This document shows positions 33,007 through 41,651 of a stretch of 64,000 nt of DNA, in pieces. The notes under the pieces are model-generated. The model did not search any database, was not told where the DNA came from, and saw only the letters and a program-made list of their open reading frames with translations. The DNA comes from Acidovorax defluvii (GTDB taxonomy: Bacteria > Pseudomonadota > Gammaproteobacteria > Burkholderiales > Burkholderiaceae_C), in NCBI GenBank assembly GCA_003268905.1, contig QLTU01000001.1, positions 151,656 through 215,655 of the forward strand, written 5' to 3'. Positions within the stretch are counted from its first letter, which is position 1, and each line of letters opens with the position of its first letter. Both the position numbers and the translations under genes were made by a program.

Positions 33007-35649
33007 TCACTGCGCGATGCCCTGCGCCACCACCCCCAAATCCCGCCAAGCCGCCGGGTGGCAAGTGAAGATCAGCACCTGGTGCCGCTGCGCCGCGTCG
33101 TACAGCACCCGCTTCATCTGCCCTAGCCGGTCGTCGTCGGTGTTGACCAGCGCGTCGTCCAGGATCAGCAGTGTGGGCCGGCCGGCTTCCTGTAGCAGGT
33201 CGGCATACGCGAGCCGGGCAACGATGCCCATCTGCTCGCGTGTGCCCACGCTCAGTTCCTCGAACCCGCCGCTCTCCTGCCCGCGCGGGCCGATGCGGGT
33301 GATGGCGCCGGGCGAGAGGTCTTCGGCTACCTCGATGCGCGCGCCCGGGAACAGGATGCCCAGGTAATGGTCCAGGTGCTTTTGCAGCGGCGCGCGCAGG
33401 CGGCGGGCCAGGGCTGAGCGCTTCTCGCGCAACAGGCCCAGCAAGTGGTCCAGCGCGGCGGCGCGGCGAGCCAGTTCGTCGGCGCGTCGGGTGGCAGCTT
33501 CCAGCTCGCGCTGGCGCTCGGCGCCCTGTTCTTCCAGGCCCAGCGCACCCTTGGTTTCGAGATCCACTTCCAGCCGCATGATGTCTTGCCGACGGCGTTC
33601 ATGGCCTTCTTCCAGTTGCTGTGCGCTGCGCGCGAAGCGATCAACGTCCTGGCGCAGTAGGGCCAGGTTCACGCTCTTGAGTTCGGCGGCTGTGGTCTCC
33701 ACGCGCTGCAGGGCCGTGGCCTCTTGAACCAGTGCGTCGCTCAACAACTGCCGCGCAGCGGCGATGCGCAGTGCGCGTTGGGCATCGTTGACAGTGGCCT
33801 GGGCGGCGGCCAGTTCTTGGCTCGCGGTGGCGTGGTCGCTCTGGGCTTTGCCGACCGCCACACGGGCTTGGTTGAACTCGGTGTTTGCGGATTCCAACGC
33901 GGCGGCAGCGCGTTCGGCCTGTGCCCGTGCCGTGGCCAGGTACGGTAGATCGTCGTCACCCGGCGCAGGTTGCGGCAAGTCGGCGAGGGCCGCGCGCAGC
34001 TCTTCCCCGCGCACGGTGCGGGATGCCAGCTCGGCTTCCAGCGCGTCCACGCCCTTGGGGGCCAAGGCTTCCAACACCTTCTGGCTGGCTTTGGCATCCT
34101 GCTGCCGCTGCGTGGCCTGGCGTGCGCGCTCTTCGGCTTCGGCCAGATTGGAAACGGCCAGCCTCTGCAGCAAAGTGCTTAGCTCGCCCGAGATGTCATC
34201 GCGCTGCGCTGTAAGCGCCGGGATGTCGGCGCCGCCGGGTTGTACGGCGATGCGGCCGACGCCGTCGATCTGAATTTCCGTGCGGCTCACCACCGTGTGG
34301 CGAGCATGGCCTTTCACATCTTCGTCGCCCAGGCGCAGCGATTGCCCTTCGAGCAGTTCGAATTCCAGCGTGGTGGCTGCGGCGTCCAGCCGCACCCCGA
34401 CATCGCGCAGCGATTCTGAAAGCTGTTTGAGCTTCTTCAAGTCTGCAACGGGGATGGCCAGGGCTTCGGCCTCGGCTTGCAGGCGGGCTAAGCGGGTGCG
34501 TTCTTCGAGCGCACGGGTGAGCGCGTCAGTCACGGCCGCGAGCGTGGTTTCCAGTTCGGCTGCGGCGCGGGTCGTATCGGCGCGCGTGGCGGCTACACGC
34601 ACTCGCTCCAGCATCTGGCGGGCCTGCGCGTCGGCGGCCAGGGCCTCGCTGTGCCGTCGCTCCCAGGATTGCACCTCGGTCAGTGCGGTGGCTTCCGCCG
34701 CAGCCCACTTTTCCTGCGCTTGCTGGCGCGTGGTCACGGCCGCATCGTCGCGGGCAAAGGCCTCTAGTTCCGAACGGTGGGAGGCAGTCTGCGCGCGCCA
34801 CTGCTGCAGGGCGGCCTGCTCAGCCTGTTGTTGTGCTTCGAGCCCCTGCGCCGCCTCCAGCCGGGCCTGCGCCAGCCGGTGCTTCTCGCGGATGCCAACC
34901 CAGGGCCGTTCCTGCTCGTCGTGCTGATGCTCTAGGCGCAGGGTGGCGAGTCGGTCAACGCTGCCCTGGTAGACCACGATGTCGCGGTCGAGCGCGGCCA
35001 GCGCGTCCGTCAGCTCGGCTTTGCGCTGCAAGGCGGCGGCGTAGTCGCCTTTGGGGTTGCCAGCGGCGGGCGTCAGCAGCTCGTTGCGCTCGGTTTCCAC
35101 GGCCCGCAACACGACGTCTCCACTGGAGGAGGTTAGGTCACCCAGCGACTCGCCCAGCACCTGCCGCAGGTGGTCTGCTGCGTAGGTAACGGCGTCGGCC
35201 AGTTCGTGCGAGGTACCTTGTCGAATCCAGAGCAGGCCGGGGATGCCCATGTGCTCGGGCGCGCTGGCGCCTTTGCCCGGGAACTTGAAGCCCAGCAACT
35301 GGGCCAGATGGTCTTCAGCAGCGACACCGTCCAGCGAGGGTTGCCCTTCGATGGTCAGGTCACAGCGCTTCTTGCCCAAGAACACCTTGGTGAGGTGGTA
35401 CCGCTTCTCGCCCATGTCGAACTCCACATCGACCATAGGCGTGGCAGAAGAATCGCCCCAGGGGCGCAGGTGCTCCACGCTGCCCGAGCGATGCCGCTCA
35501 AAGAAGGCCGCACGAATGGCCTCAGCCACGGTGGACTTGCCGGACTCGTTGGGCGCGGCGAACAAGTTGAGCCCGTCGGCGAAGCCATCAATCACCAAGG
35601 GTTCGCGGAAGCGTTTGAAGTGCTCAATGCGCAGTTTTCGGAGCTTCAT
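33007..35649 (-). CDS. AAA ATPase, SMC/Rad50-like (YhaN family)
   Basis: An 880-residue ABC-type ATPase with split nucleotide-binding lobes. Walker A is APNESGKST (32-40) in LNLFAAPNESGKSTVAEA. The signature-like motif is GFEELSVGTREQMG (about 795-805) and Walker B is PTLLILDDALVNTDDDRL (about 827). A long Ala/Glu/Arg-rich coiled coil occupies about 180-760 and breaks near 400-480; no CxxC zinc hook is visible. The partner nuclease gene overlaps by 4 bp, as with SbcD-SbcC and YhaO-YhaN. Such pairs process DNA ends; several related pairs act against phage, which is an inference here from location. Confidence 0.88.
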   Translation of the reverse strand: MKLRKLRIEHFKRFREPLVIDGFADGLNLFAAPNESGKSTVAEAIRAAFFERHRSGSVEHLRPWGDSSATPMVDVEFDMGEKRYHLTKVFLGKKRCDLTIEGQPSLDGVAAEDHLAQLLGFKFPGKGASAPEHMGIPGLLWIRQGTSHELADAVTYAADHLRQVLGESLGDLTSSSGDVVLRAVETERNELLTPAAGNPKGDYAAALQRKAELTDALAALDRDIVVYQGSVDRLATLRLEHQHDEQERPWVGIREKHRLAQARLEAAQGLEAQQQAEQAALQQWRAQTASHRSELEAFARDDAAVTTRQQAQEKWAAAEATALTEVQSWERRHSEALAADAQARQMLERVRVAATRADTTRAAAELETTLAAVTDALTRALEERTRLARLQAEAEALAIPVADLKKLKQLSESLRDVGVRLDAAATTLEFELLEGQSLRLGDEDVKGHARHTVVSRTEIQIDGVGRIAVQPGGADIPALTAQRDDISGELSTLLQRLAVSNLAEAEERARQATQRQQDAKASQKVLEALAPKGVDALEAELASRTVRGEELRAALADLPQPAPGDDDLPYLATARAQAERAAAALESANTEFNQARVAVGKAQSDHATASQELAAAQATVNDAQRALRIAAARQLLSDALVQEATALQRVETTAAELKSVNLALLRQDVDRFARSAQQLEEGHERRRQDIMRLEVDLETKGALGLEEQGAERQRELEAATRRADELARRAAALDHLLGLLREKRSALARRLRAPLQKHLDHYLGILFPGARIEVAEDLSPGAITRIGPRGQESGGFEELSVGTREQMGIVARLAYADLLQEAGRPTLLILDDALVNTDDDRLGQMKRVLYDAAQRHQVLIFTCHPAAWRDLGVVAQGIAQ

Positions 35650-36788
35650 GAAGCGGCTCCCTGGTTCTTGGTTGGCAATGGCTTGGCCTGCTCATCCAGC
35701 AGCCGGGCCAGGATCAGGAGCGCATCGCGTGCTAGGACACCCTGCGCCTCCGATTGCTCGGCGCGCAGTTGTTGCAACACCTCACCGACGTAGCCATCGG
35801 CATGAATGGCCTCCATGTCCGCCTGCGTGGGCTCCAGGCTGAGGTCTTGTGCATCCAGCAGCATGGCCCTGGCCCGCGCTCGGGCAGCATCCACACCGCT
35901 GTCGACCTGCCGCTGCCCGGCCAGATCACACGAACCGGACAATCGCAGTTGCACCACATCGTCGGCGCCGATCTGTTCCAGCTTGCGCAGTGTTACTTCC
36001 ACATCGCTGGAGACAGCCAGGTTCGATTCGAGTTGTTGCCAGCGGTACCGGCCCACCGCAATCATCTCAACGGCTGGGGTGGCACCGGGCCCTTCGAACG
36101 ACACCAATACCGCCTGCCCGGAGTCGTTGGCTTTGAAGCGGTCGGCTTCCGGCGTGCCGGCGTACCACGTCCGCTCGTCCATGCGCCGGCAACCGTGCCA
36201 GTCGCCGAGAGCCAGATAGTCCAGCCGCGCTTTGGCGGCGCGGTCTGCCGCAATCGGGTTCGCGGAGTCCACCCCCTCGGGCAGCACGCCCTGCACGCAC
36301 CCGTGAGCCAGTCCGATGCGGAAAAGGCCTTCAGTCGTTGAAGCTGCGTCGAACCACTCGGTCAGATCGCCATAGGTGTGACGTTGAACCAGCGGCGCCG
36401 GCAGCAGCGCAAAGCGGTCTTGCACAACATGGACGCGCGGCTCCAGACAGGTGGTGACGTTGGAGGGGATGACACCCAGGCGGTGCGCGCGGGTCCAGAC
36501 CGACTCGGCCAATGCGGCGTCGTGGTTGCCCGGCATGAGAACCCAAGGCCCCGTGTAGCCCTGCATGGCGTTGAACAGGCGGCGAATGGTCTTGTCTGAG
36601 ACGGTCTGCGCGTCGAACACGTCGCCGGCGACGAGAACGGCATCGACGCTGTGCTCGATGGCCAATGTGGCCAATCGCTCGACGGCGAGAAAGCGGGCCT
36701 CGAACAAGGCCGCAGCATCGTCGGGCTCGAACTGCGAGTAGATCCGCCCGATCTGCCAGTCGGCTGAATGCAGCAATCTAAGTGCCAT
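35646..36788 (-). CDS. Mre11/SbcD-like metallophosphoesterase nuclease (YhaO family)
   Basis: A 380-residue calcineurin-like phosphoesterase. Metal-binding motifs: LLHSADWQIG (D10 and H7 region), LVAGDVFDAQ (GD), LMPGNHDAAL (GNHD), GLAHGCVQG and LALGDWHGCR (GDxHG). It would act as the nuclease half of a Mre11-Rad50-like complex with the YhaN-like ATPase that follows it. I chose the ATG at 36788 because conservation starts at MALRLLHSAD and GAGGGAG is close by; an ATG at 36818 would add ten residues. The pair is transcribed toward the HerA operon. Confidence 0.88.
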   Translation of the reverse strand: MALRLLHSADWQIGRIYSQFEPDDAAALFEARFLAVERLATLAIEHSVDAVLVAGDVFDAQTVSDKTIRRLFNAMQGYTGPWVLMPGNHDAALAESVWTRAHRLGVIPSNVTTCLEPRVHVVQDRFALLPAPLVQRHTYGDLTEWFDAASTTEGLFRIGLAHGCVQGVLPEGVDSANPIAADRAAKARLDYLALGDWHGCRRMDERTWYAGTPEADRFKANDSGQAVLVSFEGPGATPAVEMIAVGRYRWQQLESNLAVSSDVEVTLRKLEQIGADDVVQLRLSGSCDLAGQRQVDSGVDAARARARAMLLDAQDLSLEPTQADMEAIHADGYVGEVLQQLRAEQSEAQGVLARDALLILARLLDEQAKPLPTKNQGAAS

Positions 36789-37094
36789 AACTCCCTCGGT
36801 GGTTTTTTCGCCAAACATCCTTGATTCTGCATGACCAAGCGAGCACCGGACTCCTTATGTGCCAACCGAGCAGCTGCAGGCGTTGTCAATCTGATTGACA
36901 GCCTGACCCCTAGTCCGGGAGTCCTAGGGGGAGCGCCCCTCGACGCTCTTTCCGCGAGGTGGATACATAGGTATCGGAGGCCACGGAAAAGTGGAAAAGC
37001 GCGTGATGCGGAGCATTTGTGAAATCGGCGGCAAGCTGCCTATCCTGCACTCATCCATAGAGGCAGTCTGGTCCGTTTCGAGCAACTAGACGCA
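36789..37094. other. intergenic stretch without a recognisable gene
   Basis: No convincing coding frame. A small inverted pair CCTAG/CTAGG around 36908-36928 is the only structure seen. It probably contains the promoter of the leftward YhaO-like gene. Confidence 0.5.
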
Positions 37095-37211
37095 CTATTG
37101 ATCCGGCACGGTTTATTGCAGAGTCCCGATGCCGTTCAACTTGAGCCCGTCGAGGGGCTTCGACACCTCAGCCCGAGCAAGGTTTACGAATAAAGCCTGC
37201 CGGATCAATAG
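37095..37211. repeat. MITE-like inverted-repeat element, 117 bp
   Basis: Terminal 23-bp inverted repeats beginning CTATTGATCCGGCACGG (37095) and ending CCTGCCGGATCAATAG (37211), with two mismatches between arms. The inside contains GTCGAGGGGCTTCGAC. No coding capacity. Confidence 0.7.
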
Positions 37212-37418
37212 ATTCAGGTCGAAATCCAGCACGGACCTTGCCCGTTGAGGCATCTAAGATGGCCCCAATCCATCGATGCATCCGACTCAACCGCACGACG
37301 ACTGCACAAACTGAACCGCAAGCGAACCGCCAGTGCACAAACTGAAGAGAAAGTGAGTTGCCACTGCATAGGCACTGAATCGGGACGCTCGACCGAATCG
37401 CGGCGCTTGTTTCTTTAT
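37212..37418. other. intergenic remnant with repeated GCACAAACTGAA words
   Basis: CTGCACAAACTGAAC at about 37303 and GTGCACAAACTGAAG at about 37333 are near-repeats about 30 bp apart. They resemble the end of a decayed insertion sequence, but no transposase frame remains. Confidence 0.4.
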
Positions 37419-37444
37419 CTAGTTATTTATTGACAAGTAACTAG
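37419..37444 (+). promoter_or_regulatory. candidate AbiEi operator (inverted repeat)
   Basis: CTAGTTA (37419-37425) and TAACTAG (37438-37444) flank a TTGACA-like hexamer at 37430. It lies 46 bp upstream of the AbiEi-like start. AbiEi antitoxins are known to repress their own promoter through inverted repeats. Confidence 0.45.
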
Positions 37445-37489
37445 TATTTGCAACAAACTGCATGGGTGGTCCAAGGCAGAAACTCAACG

Positions 37490-38083
37490 ATGGAAAACGC
37501 CGTGCTCGCACTCGCCGAGCGCCGGCCGCTTCTGCACTCACGCGACCTGACCGCGCAGGCGCTGCCGACCGTTGTACTCAGCAGGCTGGTCGCGGCGGGC
37601 AAACTGGAACGTGTGGCACGCGGCGTCTACAGCCTGCCGGAGCGTGCACTCAGTGAACACCGGTCCCTGGCCGAAGTGGCCCTGCGGGCACCGCGTGGTG
37701 TCGTGTGCCTGCTGTCGGCGCTGCGCGTCCATGGCATCGGCACCCAGGCGCCGTTCGAGGTCTGGCTGGCGATTCCTCCGCACACACCCACACCCCGACT
37801 GGAGCAACCGACGCTGCGTGTGGTGCGCATGTCGGGCCCGGCCCTCTCCGAAGGTGTTGAACCCATCGGCATCGATGGCGTGCAGGTCCCGGTGTTCAAC
37901 GCCAACAAGGCGGTGGCCGACTGCTTCAAGTTCCGCAACAAGATCGGCCTGGACGTGGCGCTGGAGGCACTGCGCGATGGCTGGGCACAGCGCAAGCTGA
38001 CCATGGATGTACTGTGGCACTACGCTGCGGTCAACCGCGTGGCCAATGTGATGCGACCCTACCTGGAAAGCGTTGCGGTGTGA
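37490..38083 (+). CDS. AbiEi-like antitoxin/transcriptional regulator (orphan)
   Basis: A 197-residue protein with an N-terminal winged-helix domain (LLHSRDLTAQALPTVVLSRL, then GKLERVARGVYSLPE) and the C-terminal AbiEi domain (VCLLSALRVHGIGTQAPFEVWLAIP, VPVFNANKAVADCFKFRNKIGLDVALEALRDG). AbiEi is the antitoxin of the type IV AbiE system and a DNA-binding autorepressor. The toxin AbiEii, normally immediately downstream, is absent: the next 440 bp hold no such gene. So this is either an orphan regulator or what remains of a system at the island edge. ATG 37490 was chosen over an upstream TTG at 37448. Confidence 0.85.
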   Translation: MENAVLALAERRPLLHSRDLTAQALPTVVLSRLVAAGKLERVARGVYSLPERALSEHRSLAEVALRAPRGVVCLLSALRVHGIGTQAPFEVWLAIPPHTPTPRLEQPTLRVVRMSGPALSEGVEPIGIDGVQVPVFNANKAVADCFKFRNKIGLDVALEALRDGWAQRKLTMDVLWHYAAVNRVANVMRPYLESVAV

Positions 38084-38525
38084 TGTTTCATCGCCACACG
38101 CACCCTGCTTACTTGCACACACTTGAACTGACCGGACAGCTTGTGAAGGCTAGACCGTTTGGCCTGGTATTTTTGGTGGTATCTTGAAACTCAGACCACA
38201 GAAAACCTAGGATTCATGAGGCCTGCAGCCCATGATGTGAACGACGCCCTCGATACAGTAAAAACGGGCCCTTTGGGCCCGTTTTGCTTTTCGCCGATTC
38301 CACAGCGCTGCCTCGAATTCCCTGCAGCGGCAGGCTTTCGGGTCGGCCACCCCTCGCTCCACCCGATTGCAACCGACCGTAACTCCACCTCTGGAGTCGC
38401 AGGTTTCGCCGTTGTCTTACAGACGGAACCGACGCGGTTTGTTGAAATCTCACCGACAAGCCATTGAGGCTCGTTGGGGGTCGTTGAGGCCTCCTGATCC
38501 TTTTCTTTTGTTGAGGATTCGCGCC
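38084..38525. other. intergenic region at the probable island end
   Basis: Holds CTGGTATTTTTGGTGGTA (38164-38181), similar to sequence beside the integrase start, and a terminator at 38260-38290. No convincing gene. Confidence 0.5.
38260..38290 (+). terminator. Rho-independent terminator
   Basis: Stem ACGGGCCC/GGGCCCGT with a 3-base loop, flanked by A and T runs, so it can work in both directions. Confidence 0.8.
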
Positions 38526-38708
38526 ATGAACCGCTACCACTTTCAACCCGGTACACGCGCCATCGTGGCATTCACTGTCACGGTGGTGCTGGCCGTTGTG
38601 GCTGCCGTGCTGGGGTTGCTGCCCGATATTGCCGTGCAGTCTGCCGACTCCATGACGCACCTGCCCCATCAGCTGGACCAGTTGTTGCCAACCTCTCTGT
38701 TTGAGTAG
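38526..38708 (+). CDS. small single-TM protein of unknown function
   Basis: A 60-residue frame starting ATG 38526 with GAGG nine bases upstream. It has a short basic/polar N-terminus (MNRYHFQPGTR), one clear hydrophobic helix (AIVAFTVTVVLAVVAAVLGL, about 12-31) and a short polar tail. Codon use is that of the chromosome. It is not overlapped by any better candidate. No family is recognised; a membrane-anchored small protein is all that can be said. Confidence 0.55.
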   Translation: MNRYHFQPGTRAIVAFTVTVVLAVVAAVLGLLPDIAVQSADSMTHLPHQLDQLLPTSLFE

Positions 38709-38819
38709 GCCTGAGCAAGCACCCTATTGTCATTGCCCACTGCCCACTGCGGCGTGCTGGGGATGTCACGGCGGTGCGGAGCGCCGCTGGGAATGCTCCC
38801 ACCAACGGCACCACACCGA

Positions 38820-39512
38820 TTACTCCTGCTTGCCGCCACGCTCGACAACGGCGATGCGCCGCCGCAGACTGGCAGCGGCCTGGGTATCCCCTGCGGCCCG
38901 CGCCCGCTCAACCTGCACCAGCAGCCAAGCCAGCAAGGGTCTGCGCCAGCCCTGTGCCGATGCTGTTGCCACCGCGATCGACAGGGTGGCAGGCGTGGCA
39001 TGACCGGTTTTGAGCAAGACGCCCGCCGCGACCAGGCGCGAAAGGGGGTCCTCAATGCCGGAAAGCTGGGCCCCTGCATCTGTTTGCGAGGCCTGGGCCG
39101 CGTTGCGCTGGGCGGGGGGCAGTAGTTCCATGTCTTGCGACGTGAGCTGCCCGGCCAGATAGTCCGCATAGGCCTTTTCGGCGGCGGGGGCATCTTGGCG
39201 CAGCGCGTCAAACCCGGCACATGGTTCAAACACCAAGCTGGCCACACGCCCGGCGCAGCGCAGCAGTTCCAGCCGGGCCAGCAAATCCAAGCGGCCCGTG
39301 CGGGCGAGGGCTTCGCGGGCGCGGTTCCATTCCAGCTGCTCGACCCGGGTGTCGCCCGCAAGATAGGCGTCCTGGGCCTTTTGCGATGCCCCATGGGCGT
39401 CCATCTGCCAGTCGGGGGTCGGTGGGCCGCTGGCACAGGCCGCCAGCGCCAGACCAAGGCACAGCGCACCCCAACGGTAAACGCGCTTCGGCAGTGCGGC
39501 GAGGGTGGTCAT
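38820..39512 (-). CDS. lipoprotein of the MlaE/MlaD-type operon
   Basis: A 230-residue protein with a lipoprotein signal (GALCLGLALAACASG, lipobox LAAC). The mature part is helical and rich in Ala, Leu and Arg, with TPR-like spacing, but no domain that I recognise. It starts by ATGA overlap with the MCE gene, so it is the third gene of that operon and probably an outer- or inner-membrane accessory of the transporter. Confidence 0.8.
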   Translation of the reverse strand: MTTLAALPKRVYRWGALCLGLALAACASGPPTPDWQMDAHGASQKAQDAYLAGDTRVEQLEWNRAREALARTGRLDLLARLELLRCAGRVASLVFEPCAGFDALRQDAPAAEKAYADYLAGQLTSQDMELLPPAQRNAAQASQTDAGAQLSGIEDPLSRLVAAGVLLKTGHATPATLSIAVATASAQGWRRPLLAWLLVQVERARAAGDTQAAASLRRRIAVVERGGKQE

Positions 39513-40510
39513 GGCAGTTGCAGCTCCGTGTTGCGCGCAAACGGCCATTTGCGGTTGATTTCGTTAACCAGGCTTTCCACCTTGCGCAGGCTGCTTTCCA
39601 CCTCGGCGCGCAGGGCGCCCAGGTCGGTGGTGGCTTCACGGGCGTTGGCGCCAACGGCTTGCGCCTCCACCAGCACCGCGTCCACCTTCTTGAGGCTGGT
39701 GCGCGTGTCGGCCAGCAGGCCATTGAGCTGCACCACCGTGGCCCGCACCTCGGGCACCAGGGCGTCCTTGCTGCCGTCCTGGCCAAAAACCTGGCGGTCG
39801 GCGCGCGCCACCATGCCATCGAGGCGGGCGAGCAAGGCATTGGTTCGGTCCAGCGTGGCCACGATTTTCTTGGCATCGGCTTCGTTGCCCATCAGCACGC
39901 CCAGCGCGCCGCCCGGCCCGTTCAGCCGCGCGGCCAGTTGCTGCAGCTGCCCCAGACTGTTGCCCAGCGCGGCGTCCTGGGCCGTGAGGGCGTTGAGGTT
40001 GCCCAGCAGCTCACGTGCCGATGCCATGAGCTGGGGGATTTCTGCGGTGGCGTCGCCGCGCAGCACGGGCCGCACGGCGCCGTCGGGCAACAGCGGGTCG
40101 CTGAGCATGCCGGTGTAGGCACGGATGTTGGTGCCGCCCACGATGCCGCGCACCAGCGTGAACACGCTCGACTGGCGCAGCCAGTGCGCGTCCTTGCGCG
40201 GCACATCCACGACGATGCGGGCATTGCCATCGTCCGACAGTTCGATGCGCCGCACCCGACCGATGGGGAAACCCGAGAACGTCATGTCCATGCCCACGAC
40301 CACGCCTTCGGAGTCGTCGGCCGTGAGCACCAGCGTTTGCGTGGGCTCGAAGGCGCCGCGTGCATACAGCAGGTACAGGCCAGAACCCACGATGAGCGCG
40401 AGCGTGAACAACAGCAGCGCCGTGGCCTTGAGCTGCAGATGTGCCACCGGGCGCAGCGTTTCCACCAGCGGTGGCTGCTGCTGCGGCGAGGAAGGGGTTG
40501 GGTCTGTCAT
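39509..40510 (-). CDS. MCE/MlaD family lipid-binding protein
   Basis: A 333-residue protein with one N-terminal TM helix (ATALLLFTLALIVGSGLYLLY, about 29-49), then an MCE domain (VLTADDSEGVVVGMDMTFSGFPIGRVRRIEL), and a long helical C-terminus. MCE proteins form rings in the periplasm that pass lipids between membranes, working with an MlaE permease. The permease gene precedes it by 34 bp. It is longer than MlaD (about 180) and has one MCE domain, so it resembles the larger MCE transporters of Gram-negatives. Confidence 0.87.
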   Translation of the reverse strand: MTDPTPSSPQQQPPLVETLRPVAHLQLKATALLLFTLALIVGSGLYLLYARGAFEPTQTLVLTADDSEGVVVGMDMTFSGFPIGRVRRIELSDDGNARIVVDVPRKDAHWLRQSSVFTLVRGIVGGTNIRAYTGMLSDPLLPDGAVRPVLRGDATAEIPQLMASARELLGNLNALTAQDAALGNSLGQLQQLAARLNGPGGALGVLMGNEADAKKIVATLDRTNALLARLDGMVARADRQVFGQDGSKDALVPEVRATVVQLNGLLADTRTSLKKVDAVLVEAQAVGANAREATTDLGALRAEVESSLRKVESLVNEINRKWPFARNTELQLP

Positions 40511-40544
40511 GGAGCGCTGCAAGGGTTCAGTGAGGCCATCGGTA

Positions 40545-41345
40545 TCAATAGTAGTTGCCGACGAGTGAGCCCACCTCGATCAGCAGCAGCACGGCGAACA
40601 TGCGCGCAAGGCCGCCCAGCTCGGAGTCAGGCGTGACGCCCTCGCCCGCGTCGTACATGCCGGCCGTGGTGGGAATCAAGGCCACGGCCAGGCTGGAAAA
40701 CAATGTCTTGAGGGCAAACACCAGCGTCACCGCCGGCGAGAACACATGGCCGAACATGCGCGTGTAGCTGGGCAGGCCCGCCAGATTGAAGCCATACACG
40801 CTGATGTAAGCCATGATCAGCGCCACCACGCACGACAGCGCTGCCAGCGTGATGCTGGCAAACACACCGGCGACCACACGCGGTAGCAGCTCCATGCGCA
40901 CGGGGTCACCGCCCTGCGCACGCAGTGCATCAAAGTGACCCGACTGGCGCAGCAGCGCCAGCTGGGTGCCATGGGGAATGGTGCAACGCATCGCTACAAA
41001 CAGCGTGGCCGTGAGCGGGATGAGTTCGAGTACCAGCACGCGAATCACCATTTCGAGCGCATAGCGCGACAGCCCATAGCTCAGCGCCGTCACCACCACG
41101 ATGCGCGTGATGACCAGTGCCAGCAACGCCGCCAGCACCGTGAACCCCATCAGGATGGGCGCCGTGTCGAGGTAAATGTGGCGCGCCAGCGTGCGGCGTG
41201 CCGCCCGGGTGTAACTGGAGGGCGACAGCACCAGCACCAGCATCACCGCGCCCAGGTACACGATGCGCCCCCAGGCCAGCGCCCAGCGCCGAGCGGTGCG
41301 CCACAGGCGCTCGGGCAAGGAATATCCGGGCAGGTGGGAGAGCAT
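40545..41345 (-). CDS. MlaE-family ABC transporter permease
   Basis: A 266-residue inner-membrane protein of the MlaE/YrbE family with five or six TM helices (IVYLGAVMLVLVLSPSSY, ILMGFTVLAALLALVITR, ELIPLTATLFVAMRCTI, LAALSCVVALIMAYISVYG and a C-terminal pair). First gene of an operon with an MCE protein and a lipoprotein. The usual MlaF-type ATPase gene is not adjacent, so it must be encoded elsewhere. The upstream region carries two dispersed repeats. Confidence 0.87.
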   Translation of the reverse strand: MLSHLPGYSLPERLWRTARRWALAWGRIVYLGAVMLVLVLSPSSYTRAARRTLARHIYLDTAPILMGFTVLAALLALVITRIVVVTALSYGLSRYALEMVIRVLVLELIPLTATLFVAMRCTIPHGTQLALLRQSGHFDALRAQGGDPVRMELLPRVVAGVFASITLAALSCVVALIMAYISVYGFNLAGLPSYTRMFGHVFSPAVTLVFALKTLFSSLAVALIPTTAGMYDAGEGVTPDSELGGLARMFAVLLLIEVGSLVGNYY

Positions 41346-41381
41346 GGGGGGATCATAACGTCCGCACCGCTGTGGAATTTG

Positions 41382-41443
41382 AACAAAATACCACTCTAGC
41401 GCTTTACTGGTAAGCGCCTACAGCTACTATTTTAGTAGCGCCA
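41382..41443 (-). repeat. dispersed palindromic repeat, reverse-oriented copy
   Basis: The reverse complement reads CTACTAAAATAGTAGCTG, then GGCGCTTACCAGTAAAGCGCT, then AGAGTGGTATTTTG. It lies in the divergent MlaE/YitT intergenic region. Confidence 0.8.
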
Positions 41444-41504
41444 GAGAGTTTTCTCAGACAACGTCCAGGCAACCCGCCAAAATGAAGATGGTTGGCACAT
41501 AAAA

Positions 41505-41553
41505 CACACGCAAGCGCTTATCCATAAAGCGTTAGATGCTATTATTTTGATTG
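41505..41553 (-). repeat. dispersed palindromic repeat, second reverse-oriented copy in the same gap
   Basis: The reverse complement reads CAAAATAATAGCATC, then AACGCTTTATGGATAAGCGCT. Together with the copy at 41382 it fills most of the 306-bp MlaE/YitT gap. Confidence 0.78.
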
Positions 41554-41651
41554 CGATATAGCCCCCTCTCCCTCACGGCCCGTGGTTGACACAAAGCAAG
41601 CCCGGCCTGCCCCGTGCGTGCTCCAATCCACTCCCGCCACGCCCCACCACC

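Noticed and set aside
36789..37489. Transposase gene in the island's right gap
   Set aside because: Inverted repeats and short repeated words occur, but no frame with transposase motifs exists.
38084..38525. AbiEii toxin after AbiEi
   Set aside because: No frame of the size or with nucleotidyltransferase motifs is present on either strand.
38084..38526. Direct repeat of the tRNA-Ser 3' end (attR)
   Set aside because: Looked for the CCCGCCCTCTCCGCCA end in the region after AbiEi and in the rest of the window, and did not see it.
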